From Alphaproteobacteria bacterium (GTDB taxonomy: Bacteria > Pseudomonadota > Alphaproteobacteria > UBA8366), in the NCBI GenBank assembly GCA_018665505.1, contig JABJCS010000314.1, positions 1 to 11,942 on the forward strand: a stretch of 11,942 bases of DNA, in the 5' to 3' direction. The notes under the pieces were generated by a model. That model did not search any database, was not told the DNA's origin, and was given only the letters and a program-made list of their open reading frames with translations. The stretch's first letter is position 1. Each line of letters starts with the position of its first letter. Below, piece by piece: positions 6,452 to 11,942 of this stretch. Both the position numbers and the translations under genes were made by a program.

Positions 6452-6467
6452 CTCACGGTAACGTGAG
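6452..6467. promoter_or_regulatory. Inverted repeat in a divergent intergenic region
   Basis: CTCACG (6452-6457) and CGTGAG (6462-6467) form a perfect 6-bp inverted repeat around GTAA. It directly follows a self-complementary AGGCTAGCCT at 6444-6453. The pair lies between the AA_synth start (6414, minus) and the thioredoxin-like start (6568, plus), so it could be an operator for either gene or a small RNA hairpin. No regulator gene is in the window to support an assignment. Confidence 0.35.
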
Positions 6468-6567
6468 AAAAAGCGATGAGACAGGCCGAGCTCGAATACG
6501 CGATGCTGCGCTTCGAATTGATCGAACACAGTCGACATACGGCTGCCCTTGGGAGATATCGCAAGCG

Positions 6568-7080
6568 ATGAGACGACAAAAGCGCAAAAACACACGCCGC
6601 TCCAAGAAAAATGGCCCAGCACACCAGCAAGCGTCCGCAACACCGGAAGCACCGACGCGGCGGGATTTTTTCACCAAAGTCCGCAATGGAGTGATCGCCG
6701 CCGCCGCCGTCGGAGTGGCCGGTTGGTACTTGGTAGACGAGGTCAGAGCTACCATTCAGGAAGGCGATTTAACGCGGATCGGCAACGGGATCCCCACCAT
6801 CGTGCAAATTCACGACCCACAATGTCCCAAATGTGTGGCCTTGCAGCAGGAGACCCGCGACGCGCTTTCGAATTTCGAGGACGGCAAGCTACAGTACCTG
6901 GTCGCCAATATCCGCACCGTGGAAGGGAAAATGTTGGCCACCTCTCACGGGGTCGGTCATGTGACTCTGTTGCTGTTGGACGGGCAAGGTCGGAAATTAA
7001 ACACACTGGTCGGGTCGAACACGAGCCGCTTTCTGACCGAAATGTTCCGCGGCCACCTGTCGAGATCGACGAAGAGTTAG
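6568..7080 (+). CDS. Membrane-anchored thioredoxin-like protein with CPKC motif
   Basis: A 170-residue protein with a highly basic N-terminus, a twin-arginine-like 'TRRDFFTK' (residues 30-37) and one hydrophobic stretch 'GVIAAAAVGVAGWYLV' (41-56) with no clear cleavage site. A thioredoxin-like domain follows, carrying C-P-K-C (C86, C89). It is probably anchored in the inner membrane with the redox domain in the periplasm. The usual cis-Pro before the central strand appears to be replaced: the sequence reads 'GHVTLLLLDGQG' where 'PTLLLxD' is common. The role is presumably thiol reduction or exchange, partner unknown. ATG 6568 is chosen because it begins the basic signal region and has GGGAG upstream, although at long spacing. 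A GTG at 6463 would add 35 residues with no recognisable character. The gene converges with the crotonase gene. Confidence 0.7.
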   Translation: MRRQKRKNTRRSKKNGPAHQQASATPEAPTRRDFFTKVRNGVIAAAAVGVAGWYLVDEVRATIQEGDLTRIGNGIPTIVQIHDPQCPKCVALQQETRDALSNFEDGKLQYLVANIRTVEGKMLATSHGVGHVTLLLLDGQGRKLNTLVGSNTSRFLTEMFRGHLSRSTKS

Positions 7081-7095
7081 CTCCCCCCTAGCAAT

Positions 7096-7851
7096 CTATT
7101 TCCAGTCGGCCTCACGCTTTTCCACGAAAGCGCGGCCGCCTTCCTTACGGTCCTCAGAATTCATCACGCGGTTTTGGACGAATTCGGTGAGTTGGTTGAC
7201 CGCCGTATAGTCGAGATTGCTCCCCCGCACCATCAACTCCTTCATGCCTTGTACCGCCATCGGGCTCAAACTAGCGAGGCGTTGCGCCGCCTTTTCCGCC
7301 TCCGCCATCAGATCTTCCCGGGGGACGATTTTGTTGATCATGCCGACTTCTCGCGCCCGTTCCGCATCGACCCGTTCTGCCATCAGGAGCAGTTCCGAGG
7401 CAATCGCCCAGGGCATGACTTTCGGAAACCAAGCCGCCGGAATGGTCGCGATGCCCCATTGGGGCTCCGGCAACCAGAACGATGTGTCCGGCGCGGCGAT
7501 ACGGATATCCGCATCGAGCGCAATCCACATCCCGTAGCCTACCACGTGGGAGTGTAACGCGCTCACGATGGGCTTATAGACCCCGTTGGCCCGCGTAATG
7601 TCCGGATAATTGCCGTCGTAACGGTATTCCGCCTCGGGCGCGCCGCCAGAGAGATCGGCGCCCGCGCTGAAACACCGGCCGTTGCCGGACAGGATGGCGG
7701 CGCGCATTTCCGGATCCCGCTGGAAATCCGCCCATACATCCGCGAGATCACGATGCATGGCCGCGTTCATCGCATTCAGCTTTTCCGGCCGGTTGAGGGT
7801 GACATAAGCGATATGCCCGCGCTTTTCATATTCGACAGTCGTTAAATCCAC
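7096..7851 (-). CDS. Enoyl-CoA hydratase/isomerase (crotonase) family protein
   Basis: A 251-residue crotonase-fold protein. It has 'VTLNRPEKLNAMN' (residues 17-29), the oxyanion-hole segment 'GRCFSAGADL' (58-67), the second oxyanion segment 'SHVVGYGMWIALDADIRIA' (101-119), 'WLPEPQWGI' (126-134) and the C-terminal 'GGRAFVEKREADWK'. Compared with rat enoyl-CoA hydratase, the Glu164 position is kept (E129 in LPE) but Glu144 is replaced by Trp (W109). A classical hydratase mechanism is therefore doubtful; isomerase, hydrolase or lyase chemistry on a CoA thioester is possible. The start is a GTG preceded by AGAGAGG. It is the last gene of the minus-strand cluster, 27 bp after the VOC gene, and converges on the thioredoxin-like gene 15 bp away. 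Confidence 0.88.
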   Translation of the reverse strand: MDLTTVEYEKRGHIAYVTLNRPEKLNAMNAAMHRDLADVWADFQRDPEMRAAILSGNGRCFSAGADLSGGAPEAEYRYDGNYPDITRANGVYKPIVSALHSHVVGYGMWIALDADIRIAAPDTSFWLPEPQWGIATIPAAWFPKVMPWAIASELLLMAERVDAERAREVGMINKIVPREDLMAEAEKAAQRLASLSPMAVQGMKELMVRGSNLDYTAVNQLTEFVQNRVMNSEDRKEGGRAFVEKREADWK

Positions 7852-7878
7852 CGTGCTTAACCTCTCTGATCCACGTTC

Positions 7879-8334
7879 TTATTGCTTATAATCGTCACCC
7901 GGATTAAAGCCCGCGTCATCCGCGAGCACGCCTGCTCCCGGCACGTGATTCACTTCGACGCGAATACCGTCCGGATCTTCGCACAGAACATAATAGTATC
8001 CAGGTGCCCAATGCCCTTCCTGAGCCGGGCTGACGATATGGGCGTCCATCTCCCGCAGCAACGCGTCGACCTTGTCGACATCCGCGCGCGAGCGGGCGCG
8101 AAAACAAATGTGATGCAACCCAACGCGCCCTTGCTGAAAGCGCTCGCCCGCAAATTCGGGCGCACAGGGCTGGATACCGAGGGCGGTGCGCGCGCCGACG
8201 AAATAGGTCATGTTGCTGCCGTCGAAGACGCACTCCAACCCCATCGCCGTCATCAACTTTGAATAAAATTCTTTTGCTTCGTCGTATTGAGACACGGTCA
8301 GGATGACGTGCGCCATGCCATTGATGTCAATCAT
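7879..8334 (-). CDS. VOC family (glyoxalase/extradiol dioxygenase-like) protein
   Basis: A 151-residue vicinal-oxygen-chelate protein with two beta-alpha-beta-beta-beta units. It has 'GMAHVILTVSQYDEAKEFYSKLM' (H9) at the start, 'GLHHICFRARSRADVD' (H75) opening the second unit, and 'EDPDGIRVEVNHVP' (E127) at the end. H9, H75 and E127 fit metal ligands of this superfamily. It is the size of single-chain glyoxalase-like proteins rather than a full extradiol dioxygenase, so the reaction (isomerisation, dioxygenation, epimerisation or binding only) is undetermined. AAGGAGAGAAC before ATG 8334 is a strong ribosome-binding site. The gene lies 9 bp after the DUF1330 stop and is probably co-transcribed with it. 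Confidence 0.86.
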   Translation of the reverse strand: MIDINGMAHVILTVSQYDEAKEFYSKLMTAMGLECVFDGSNMTYFVGARTALGIQPCAPEFAGERFQQGRVGLHHICFRARSRADVDKVDALLREMDAHIVSPAQEGHWAPGYYYVLCEDPDGIRVEVNHVPGAGVLADDAGFNPGDDYKQ

Positions 8335-8343
8335 GTTCTCTCC

Positions 8344-8637
8344 TTAGTCGAGGCCTTCGACGATGCGGAAATCACGGACGGCTCCATCACCGAGGGCCGC
8401 AACGGCCGCTTGGTATTCCGGACTGTGATAGGCCTCGAGCGCCGCTTCAAAACTCGGGAACTCGACCAGGATTGTGCGCTCGGCGAGCCCGTCCTCGAAC
8501 GCTTCGACCCGCCCGTCGCGCGCCAGGATATTCGCGCCACGCGGCACCATCGCCTGCGGCGCCAATTCCGCATAAGTCTTGAGTTTTTCCGGATCCGATA
8601 TTTCTCGGTAACAAACCACTAAATAACCCTTGGCCAT
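8344..8637 (-). CDS. DUF1330 family protein (dimeric alpha/beta barrel)
   Basis: A 97-residue protein with the DUF1330 pattern: an N-terminal strand 'GYLVVCYREISDPEKLKTYAE' (residues 4-24), 'GANILARDGRVEAFEDG' in the middle, 'RTILVEFPSFEAALEAYHSPEYQAA' (54-78), and a closing strand 'RDFRIVEGLD'. This is a ferredoxin-like dimeric barrel related to EthD, NIPSNAP and antibiotic monooxygenase folds. Most members have no proven function, but they are common in catabolic clusters. ATG 8637 has AAAGGG upstream. The gene lies 90 bp downstream of the cupin gene and 9 bp upstream of the VOC gene. Confidence 0.85.
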   Translation of the reverse strand: MAKGYLVVCYREISDPEKLKTYAELAPQAMVPRGANILARDGRVEAFEDGLAERTILVEFPSFEAALEAYHSPEYQAAVAALGDGAVRDFRIVEGLD

Positions 8638-8727
8638 CGCATCGCCCTTTCCCGCTGGTGTGTGAGGAACACTATGCCAAGAGCGTTAAAGACCAATACG
8701 GCCCACACTAAGACGAGATTGCGATAT

Positions 8728-9153
8728 CTACAGGTTCAGATCGAACTCTTCTTCAGCCTCGGCCTGCTTCAAGTTCATCCGGCCTTCGTAAAGCGGCCCT
8801 TCACCCGTTGTCGGCCCTTGATACTGCATGAACAGAATTGTGCACCCGGTCTCAGTACTCAATTCATATTCGCGGTGCGGGTCGGCATGGTAGACGATGT
8901 GGCCGGCGCGTAGCGTCTGCTCGCCGTATTGGAATTCCCCCTCGATCACGTACCAAACCTGCGCGAAATCATGCCGGTGCGTGACAAACCCTTCGCCCGC
9001 CTCGTAGCGCAACACCCCAGCATTCGGTTGTGTTGGATCATCGGCACTTGGATGAAAAGGAAATTTGCACAGCGAGCCGAAGCGGTTCATCTCCCAATCC
9101 ATATCGTCCAGATGACTGATCTGCGGCATTGCGTCTTTTGTTGCTTTTGGCAT
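8728..9153 (-). CDS. Single-domain cupin protein
   Basis: A 141-residue cupin counted from ATG 9153, which is preceded by a strong GGAGGAG; the open frame extends further upstream but without support. The cupin core runs from 'VLRYEAGEGFVTHRHDFAQVWYVIEGEFQYGEQTLRAGHIVYHADPHREYEL' (residues 48-98). Candidate metal ligands are H59 and H61 in 'THRHD', E71 in 'VIEGEF' and H89 or H93 in the second motif. Such proteins may be dioxygenases, isomerases or ligand sensors; the short single barrel gives no more detail. It lies 76 bp after the monooxygenase stop in a probable operon. Confidence 0.85.
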   Translation of the reverse strand: MPKATKDAMPQISHLDDMDWEMNRFGSLCKFPFHPSADDPTQPNAGVLRYEAGEGFVTHRHDFAQVWYVIEGEFQYGEQTLRAGHIVYHADPHREYELSTETGCTILFMQYQGPTTGEGPLYEGRMNLKQAEAEEEFDLNL

Positions 9154-9229
9154 CTCTTTCTCCTCCGAATTACGCTCTATCTGGATGCAAAGTCTAAAGG
9201 GGTGAGATGATAACACACAGCCCGAGCCG

Positions 9230-10672
9230 TCAATCCGTCGAACCCATCGCGCCCGTCGGTTTTTCCGCGTTTAGACCCATTTCAAATCTCTCGTAGAAGG
9301 TTCCGAGCGTTTCCATCATGAGGGCACGGCAGGTTTCATCGACGGAACGTTCCAATACGAATTTCACGCCGTTCAGACCTCCGAATAATGGCCCGACACT
9401 CAAACTGGCGGCAGCGCCAAGCATGCAAATTCGGTAGACGGCCGGGTACATTCCAGGCGTGCGTTCCTGAAATTCACCGCCGGGACCGAGATAGGGTTGG
9501 TCCAATAGGGTCTCATTCTCCTCCCCCACAGGTGGGGTAAATCGGTCCCGCCAGCGAAGGGCATGAGGAGCAATCGCGGCAAGCTCGGGGCGGCGATCAA
9601 TTTTCATGTCAAAGCCGGTGCCGAAGATAACAAAATCAAACCTCTCATCTCCTGCCGGAGTGGTGACGACTACCTTGTCGCCCTCCATTCGCGTCGCACA
9701 CCACGGACTGCCAAGGCAAAGTTCGGTATTGTCTCGTTCAATGAACCGCTCGATTGAATGCCGGGGCGGCGGGATCGGCGTCTCCGTAATTCCTTTAACG
9801 AAGCGCCAGCGATAGAGGTCCGGGAAGTCCGCGAAATGGCGCATGAAACCGGCATTCTCCAACCCCTTCTTCGCACTGAGCCATGGCAATTCCGGACGAC
9901 GGCAGAACAGCGCGGATCGGTTTGCGCCTTGCTCAGCGGCGACAATTGCATTGTCGAACGCGGAGGCGCCCGCACCAAGCACGCCGACGTCTCTTCCCTC
10001 CAACTTGGTAAAATCGATATTATCAGCGGCATGCGCCCAACAGTCCGCGGCTAAGTTCTCGGTAAGGCCCTCCGGCACATGTTTGCCGCCGCTGCCAAGA
10101 AGACCAGTCGCCAGCACGACCCGACGGGCCAACAGCTCCAAGGGCTCGCCGTCCCGTTGCACAGTAATTCGCGCGAGGCCCGAATCACCATCGATGGAAA
10201 GAACTTCGGTTTCATTTTGGACGGGAATGTCGAGAACGCGCCGGAACCATTCAAGATAAGCCATCCATTCCAGGCGTGGCGTGAGGGACAGCGCCTCCCA
10301 AGAGACGGGGCCGAATTTTGCCTCCCAATAAGCGCGAAGCGACAGGCTCGGAATGCCGAACTCAATGCCCGTCAACTGCTTCGCCGTACGCAGGGTCGGC
10401 ATGCGGGCAAAGGTCATCCACGGACCTTCGCACCCTTGTGGCGCCTGATCGAGGACAAGAATGTTTGTCACTTTGGCTCGCATCAATCCCCAGGCGAGAC
10501 CAAGGCCGTAGAGACCCCCGCCGACGATAACCACATCGAGTACCGGGCGCCCGTTCACATCACCTGCTGGCGGCACCCAAGGAAGATAATTGTGGCGCAG
10601 CAGGTCGATCTCGTGGCGCACGCGTTCTTCGAGCCAGTCAAGGCCAGGCGCATCCGAACCGGGCTTCGTCAC
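9230..10672 (-). CDS. FAD- and NAD(P)-binding monooxygenase/oxidoreductase (FMO-like)
   Basis: A 480-residue class B-type flavoprotein with two dinucleotide folds. The FAD site is 'DVVIVGGGLYGLGLA' (residues 46-60, GGGLYG at 51-56), there is an ATG motif 'VVLATGLLGSGG' (185-196), the NAD(P) site is 'VGVLGAGASAFDNA' (229-242), and a second ATG-like motif 'FVIFGTGFD' (347-355) follows. The extra N-terminal segment of about 45 residues and the tail are typical of stand-alone FMO-like enzymes that oxygenate an N, S or ketone carbon. The substrate is unknown. The GTG start lacks a good Shine-Dalgarno, and it overlaps (GTGA) the stop of a possible 22-codon ORF, so translational coupling may compensate. 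A palindrome lies 28 bp upstream of the start codon. Confidence 0.83.
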   Translation of the reverse strand: MTKPGSDAPGLDWLEERVRHEIDLLRHNYLPWVPPAGDVNGRPVLDVVIVGGGLYGLGLAWGLMRAKVTNILVLDQAPQGCEGPWMTFARMPTLRTAKQLTGIEFGIPSLSLRAYWEAKFGPVSWEALSLTPRLEWMAYLEWFRRVLDIPVQNETEVLSIDGDSGLARITVQRDGEPLELLARRVVLATGLLGSGGKHVPEGLTENLAADCWAHAADNIDFTKLEGRDVGVLGAGASAFDNAIVAAEQGANRSALFCRRPELPWLSAKKGLENAGFMRHFADFPDLYRWRFVKGITETPIPPPRHSIERFIERDNTELCLGSPWCATRMEGDKVVVTTPAGDERFDFVIFGTGFDMKIDRRPELAAIAPHALRWRDRFTPPVGEENETLLDQPYLGPGGEFQERTPGMYPAVYRICMLGAAASLSVGPLFGGLNGVKFVLERSVDETCRALMMETLGTFYERFEMGLNAEKPTGAMGSTD

Positions 10673-10737
10673 GGTCGCGCGACCACCGGCGGCCGGGCAA
10701 TACCGATACCGTCGGTATGCAGGGATGAAGCGGTCAT
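10669..10737 (-). CDS. Possible 22-residue leader ORF coupled to the monooxygenase gene
   Basis: An ATG at 10737 opens a 22-codon frame, beginning MTASSLHTDG, whose TGA overlaps the GTG of the monooxygenase gene as GTGA. A GAGAG lies 7 bp before the ATG. It starts 14 bp after the upstream isomerase stop, and the palindrome at 10700-10718 lies inside it. It could be a leader peptide used for translational coupling. It could equally be chance, since GC-rich DNA often has short open frames. I recognise no homologue. Confidence 0.25.
   Translation of the reverse strand: MTASSLHTDGIGIARPPVVARP
10700..10718. promoter_or_regulatory. Palindromic operator-like site upstream of the monooxygenase gene
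   Basis: ATACCG-T-CGGTAT at 10706-10718 is a perfect 6-bp-arm palindrome. The bases just before it (ATACCG at 10700-10705) repeat the left arm, so ATACCGA at 10700-10706 also pairs with TCGGTAT at 10712-10718. The size and symmetry resemble binding sites of TetR- or GntR-type repressors, but no regulator gene is in the window. It lies between the isomerase stop and the monooxygenase start, so it may control an internal promoter. Confidence 0.45.
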
Positions 10738-10751
10738 GATCATGCTCTCAT

Positions 10752-11369
10752 TCAGGCTTGCCGCCCGACAGCGTCGAGAATGGCTTGCTCAAGAAACTCC
10801 AGCCTATCCTGCCCCCAAAACAGCTCCCCACGATAAACGTAAGTGGGTGTGCCGAATATGCCGAGCCTAACGGCTTCGGCCAAATTACCTTCCCAAATCG
10901 CTCGGATTTCAGCCGCAAGGGGTTTGGCAACGAGGGCCGCACCCGCCTCGCCAATGGTTGCGCGTGCTAATTCGCGCAAGGTGTTCAGATCGGCAATGTC
11001 GCGGTCCTCGGCCCAAAGGGCCCGTTGTACCGCGAACGAAAAAGCGCGGGCATCCTGGCCTGCTTCCTGCGCGGCAATCATCGCGCCGGCGGCGACCTCA
11101 ATGGTCCGACAAGGATAGTATTTAGGTACCAGGTTTAACGGGATATCGAGACGCTGGGACCAGCGGCCGAGCTCGATCGCATGATAGTCCTGGCGCGGCT
11201 GTGGGCGCGTGCGCAAGGGTATGCCGCCGTTCTCCTCAACCACGCGGATTGGACGCAGGAGGAGCGGGCAACCGCATCGATCAGCCAACGCGTAGAGGCG
11301 TTCCGCCCCCATATACGCCCACGGCGACGAAGGGCCGTAAAAAGCCTGAATTGCTTCCGGATTGCTCAT
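10752..11369 (-). CDS. 2-hydroxychromene-2-carboxylate isomerase / DsbA-family (kappa-class GST-like) protein
   Basis: A 205-residue DsbA/kappa-GST fold protein. It opens with 'AFYGPSSPWAYMGAERLY' (residues 9-26), where S15 before Pro-Trp matches the glutathione-activating Ser of the HCCA isomerase family and no CxxC is present. Further marks are 'RPIRVVEENGG', 'YHAIELGRWSQRLDIPL', 'RALWAEDRDIADLNTL', the cis-Pro loop 'GIFGTPTYVYRGELFWGQDRLEFLEQAI'. Characterised members isomerise 2-hydroxychromene-2-carboxylate in naphthalene breakdown using glutathione, but many homologues serve other pathways. ATG 11369 has AAGGG upstream; the TTG eight codons earlier has none. It is the promoter-proximal gene of the minus-strand cluster. 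Confidence 0.85.
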   Translation of the reverse strand: MSNPEAIQAFYGPSSPWAYMGAERLYALADRCGCPLLLRPIRVVEENGGIPLRTRPQPRQDYHAIELGRWSQRLDIPLNLVPKYYPCRTIEVAAGAMIAAQEAGQDARAFSFAVQRALWAEDRDIADLNTLRELARATIGEAGAALVAKPLAAEIRAIWEGNLAEAVRLGIFGTPTYVYRGELFWGQDRLEFLEQAILDAVGRQA

Positions 11370-11647
11370 CTCGATTTTGCCCTTAATCGCCAAAATTTCA
11401 GAAAGGAGTATGGTTTAAGAGCAAAGAATTACCAGCCGGTGAAGTCCACCGTTCCTATAGAGTAACATGGCATTTCCGTATTGTCCGGGGAGCGCTACTC
11501 CGCAACTTGCGGCTCCGCCATCGCGACGCGCCCCGAGTCTTAAGCTTGTCTTGCGGACCAGCAGAGCCTTACAAGCCTCAGGTACGGTTGAAATGTATTA
11601 GCATGTCGGCATGTACATGCGAACTTACTCAAGGGCGCTGAGGTAAC
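11370..11647. other. Non-coding gap between the isomerase gene and tRNA-Ser
   Basis: I see no credible gene here. Three small symmetric sequences are present: CGGTG-AAGTC-CACCG (11437-11451), 68 bp upstream of the isomerase start and a possible operator; CCGCAA-C-TTGCGG (11500-11512), flanked by GGAGC (11489-11493) and GCTCC (11512-11516); and the 12-bp self-complementary GCATGTACATGC (11609-11620), with another GCATGT at 11601. None carries a T-run that would mark a terminator for the tRNA. The isomerase promoter must lie here, but no strong -35/-10 pair is evident. Confidence 0.5.
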
Positions 11648-11738
11648 TGGCGGAGGGAGTGGGATTCGAACCCACGTTAGGGAGTTACCCTAAACACGCT
11701 TTCCAAGCGTGCGCCTTAAGCCACTCGGCCATCCCTCC
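11648..11738 (-). tRNA. tRNA-Ser (anticodon GGA), CCA encoded
   Basis: On the minus strand the gene begins GGAGGGATGGCCGAGTGG and ends TCCCTCC-G-CCA, so the 7-bp acceptor stem pairs perfectly and the discriminator is G, as expected for serine. The anticodon arm is CACGC-TTGGAAA-GCGTG, giving anticodon GGA, which reads UCC and UCU. The long variable arm (around GGGTAACTCCC) marks it as class II. The T arm is GTGGG-TTCGAAT-CCCAC. The 91-nt length includes the encoded CCA. Confidence 0.96.
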
Positions 11739-11887
11739 GGCGCGCCCATCTTCGGACCGGCGTTTCTTAAACGACCGCTCGCCGGAGAGCAAGAGAACCG
11801 ACGACATACATTTCTTGCTGCCGCTGGCGCAAAAGGAATGCTAATCTCCATTTCAATATTCGGATTTTCTATTACAGCGGACTCAAT

Positions 11888-11942
11888 ATGAAAGCGCTTA
11901 GGCTTCTCGGTCGCTTTTTCCTGCTCCTCGCCTTTGCGGAAG
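11888..11942 (+). CDS. Start of an unidentified gene with a hydrophobic N-terminus (3' partial)
   Basis: ATG 11888 opens a frame that runs to the window edge and encodes MKALRLLGRFFLLLAFAE. This basic then strongly hydrophobic N-terminus looks like a signal peptide or first membrane segment. AGCGGA lies about 7 bp upstream as a plausible ribosome-binding site. Only 18 residues are visible, so the family cannot be named. It is divergent from the tRNA-Ser gene. Confidence 0.6.
   Translation, partial: MKALRLLGRFFLLLAFAE

Noticed and set aside
6463..6567. GTG start adding 35 residues to the thioredoxin-like protein
   Set aside because: The added sequence is not signal-like and contains part of the inverted repeat; ATG 6568 begins directly with the basic N-region of the anchor.
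10079..10870. 263-codon open frame on the plus strand
   Set aside because: It runs antisense to the monooxygenase and isomerase genes, whose motifs are clear; the translated sequence has no recognisable domain.
11815..11843. Promoter TTGCTG with a -10 near ATGCTAAT for the last plus-strand gene
   Set aside because: The -10 match is poor at 17-18 bp spacing and only reaches GCTAAT at 19 bp, which is too weak to call.

Overview
The window looks like chromosomal DNA of an alphaproteobacterium, most likely from the Rhodospirillales or a related environmental group. I base this on GC-rich coding DNA, protein sequences typical of that class, a CCA-encoding tRNA-Ser(GGA), and REP-like repeats of the ATTCCGGG...CCCGGAAT type. 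The assignment is inferred from sequence style, not from a marker gene.

Layout. (1) 1-208: 3' end of a CaiB/BaiF CoA-transferase gene (+). (2) 223-729: a compact unit in which a small GIY-YIG nuclease gene (-) sits between two 108-bp palindromic repeats. The outer ends of the unit form a perfect 23-bp inverted repeat. It lies exactly at the junction of two convergent genes and supplies the stop codon of the second. (3) 716-1516: PcaD-like alpha/beta hydrolase (-). It is divergent from (4) 1578-5830, a tight (+) operon: zinc-free NADP-dependent oxidoreductase, a second PcaD-like hydrolase, a cytoplasmic gamma-glutamyltransferase homologue that has lost the usual gamma-glutamyl-binding residues, and a flavin reductase-like split-barrel protein. 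(5) 5827-6414: AA_synth family protein (-), sharing a CTAG with the preceding gene. (6) 6568-7080: membrane-anchored thioredoxin-like protein (+). (7) 7096-11369: six (-) genes, transcribed as 2-hydroxychromene-2-carboxylate isomerase-like, FAD/NAD(P) monooxygenase, cupin, DUF1330, VOC/glyoxalase-like, and enoyl-CoA hydratase/isomerase family. A palindrome and a possible 22-codon leader ORF precede the monooxygenase. (8) 11648-11738: tRNA-Ser(GGA) (-). (9) 11888-end: start of a (+) gene encoding a hydrophobic N-terminus.

Function. Most genes are enzymes typical of accessory catabolism of aromatic or other xenobiotic-like compounds: CoA transfer, alpha/beta and Ntn hydrolysis, flavin reduction, monooxygenation, ring-cleavage-type VOC and cupin folds, isomerisation and crotonase chemistry. 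The substrate cannot be read from sequence, and no regulator or transporter lies in the window. The most unusual object is the GIY-YIG/REPIN-like unit. Its architecture resembles the RAYT/REPIN partnership, but with a GIY-YIG nuclease in place of the Y1 transposase.
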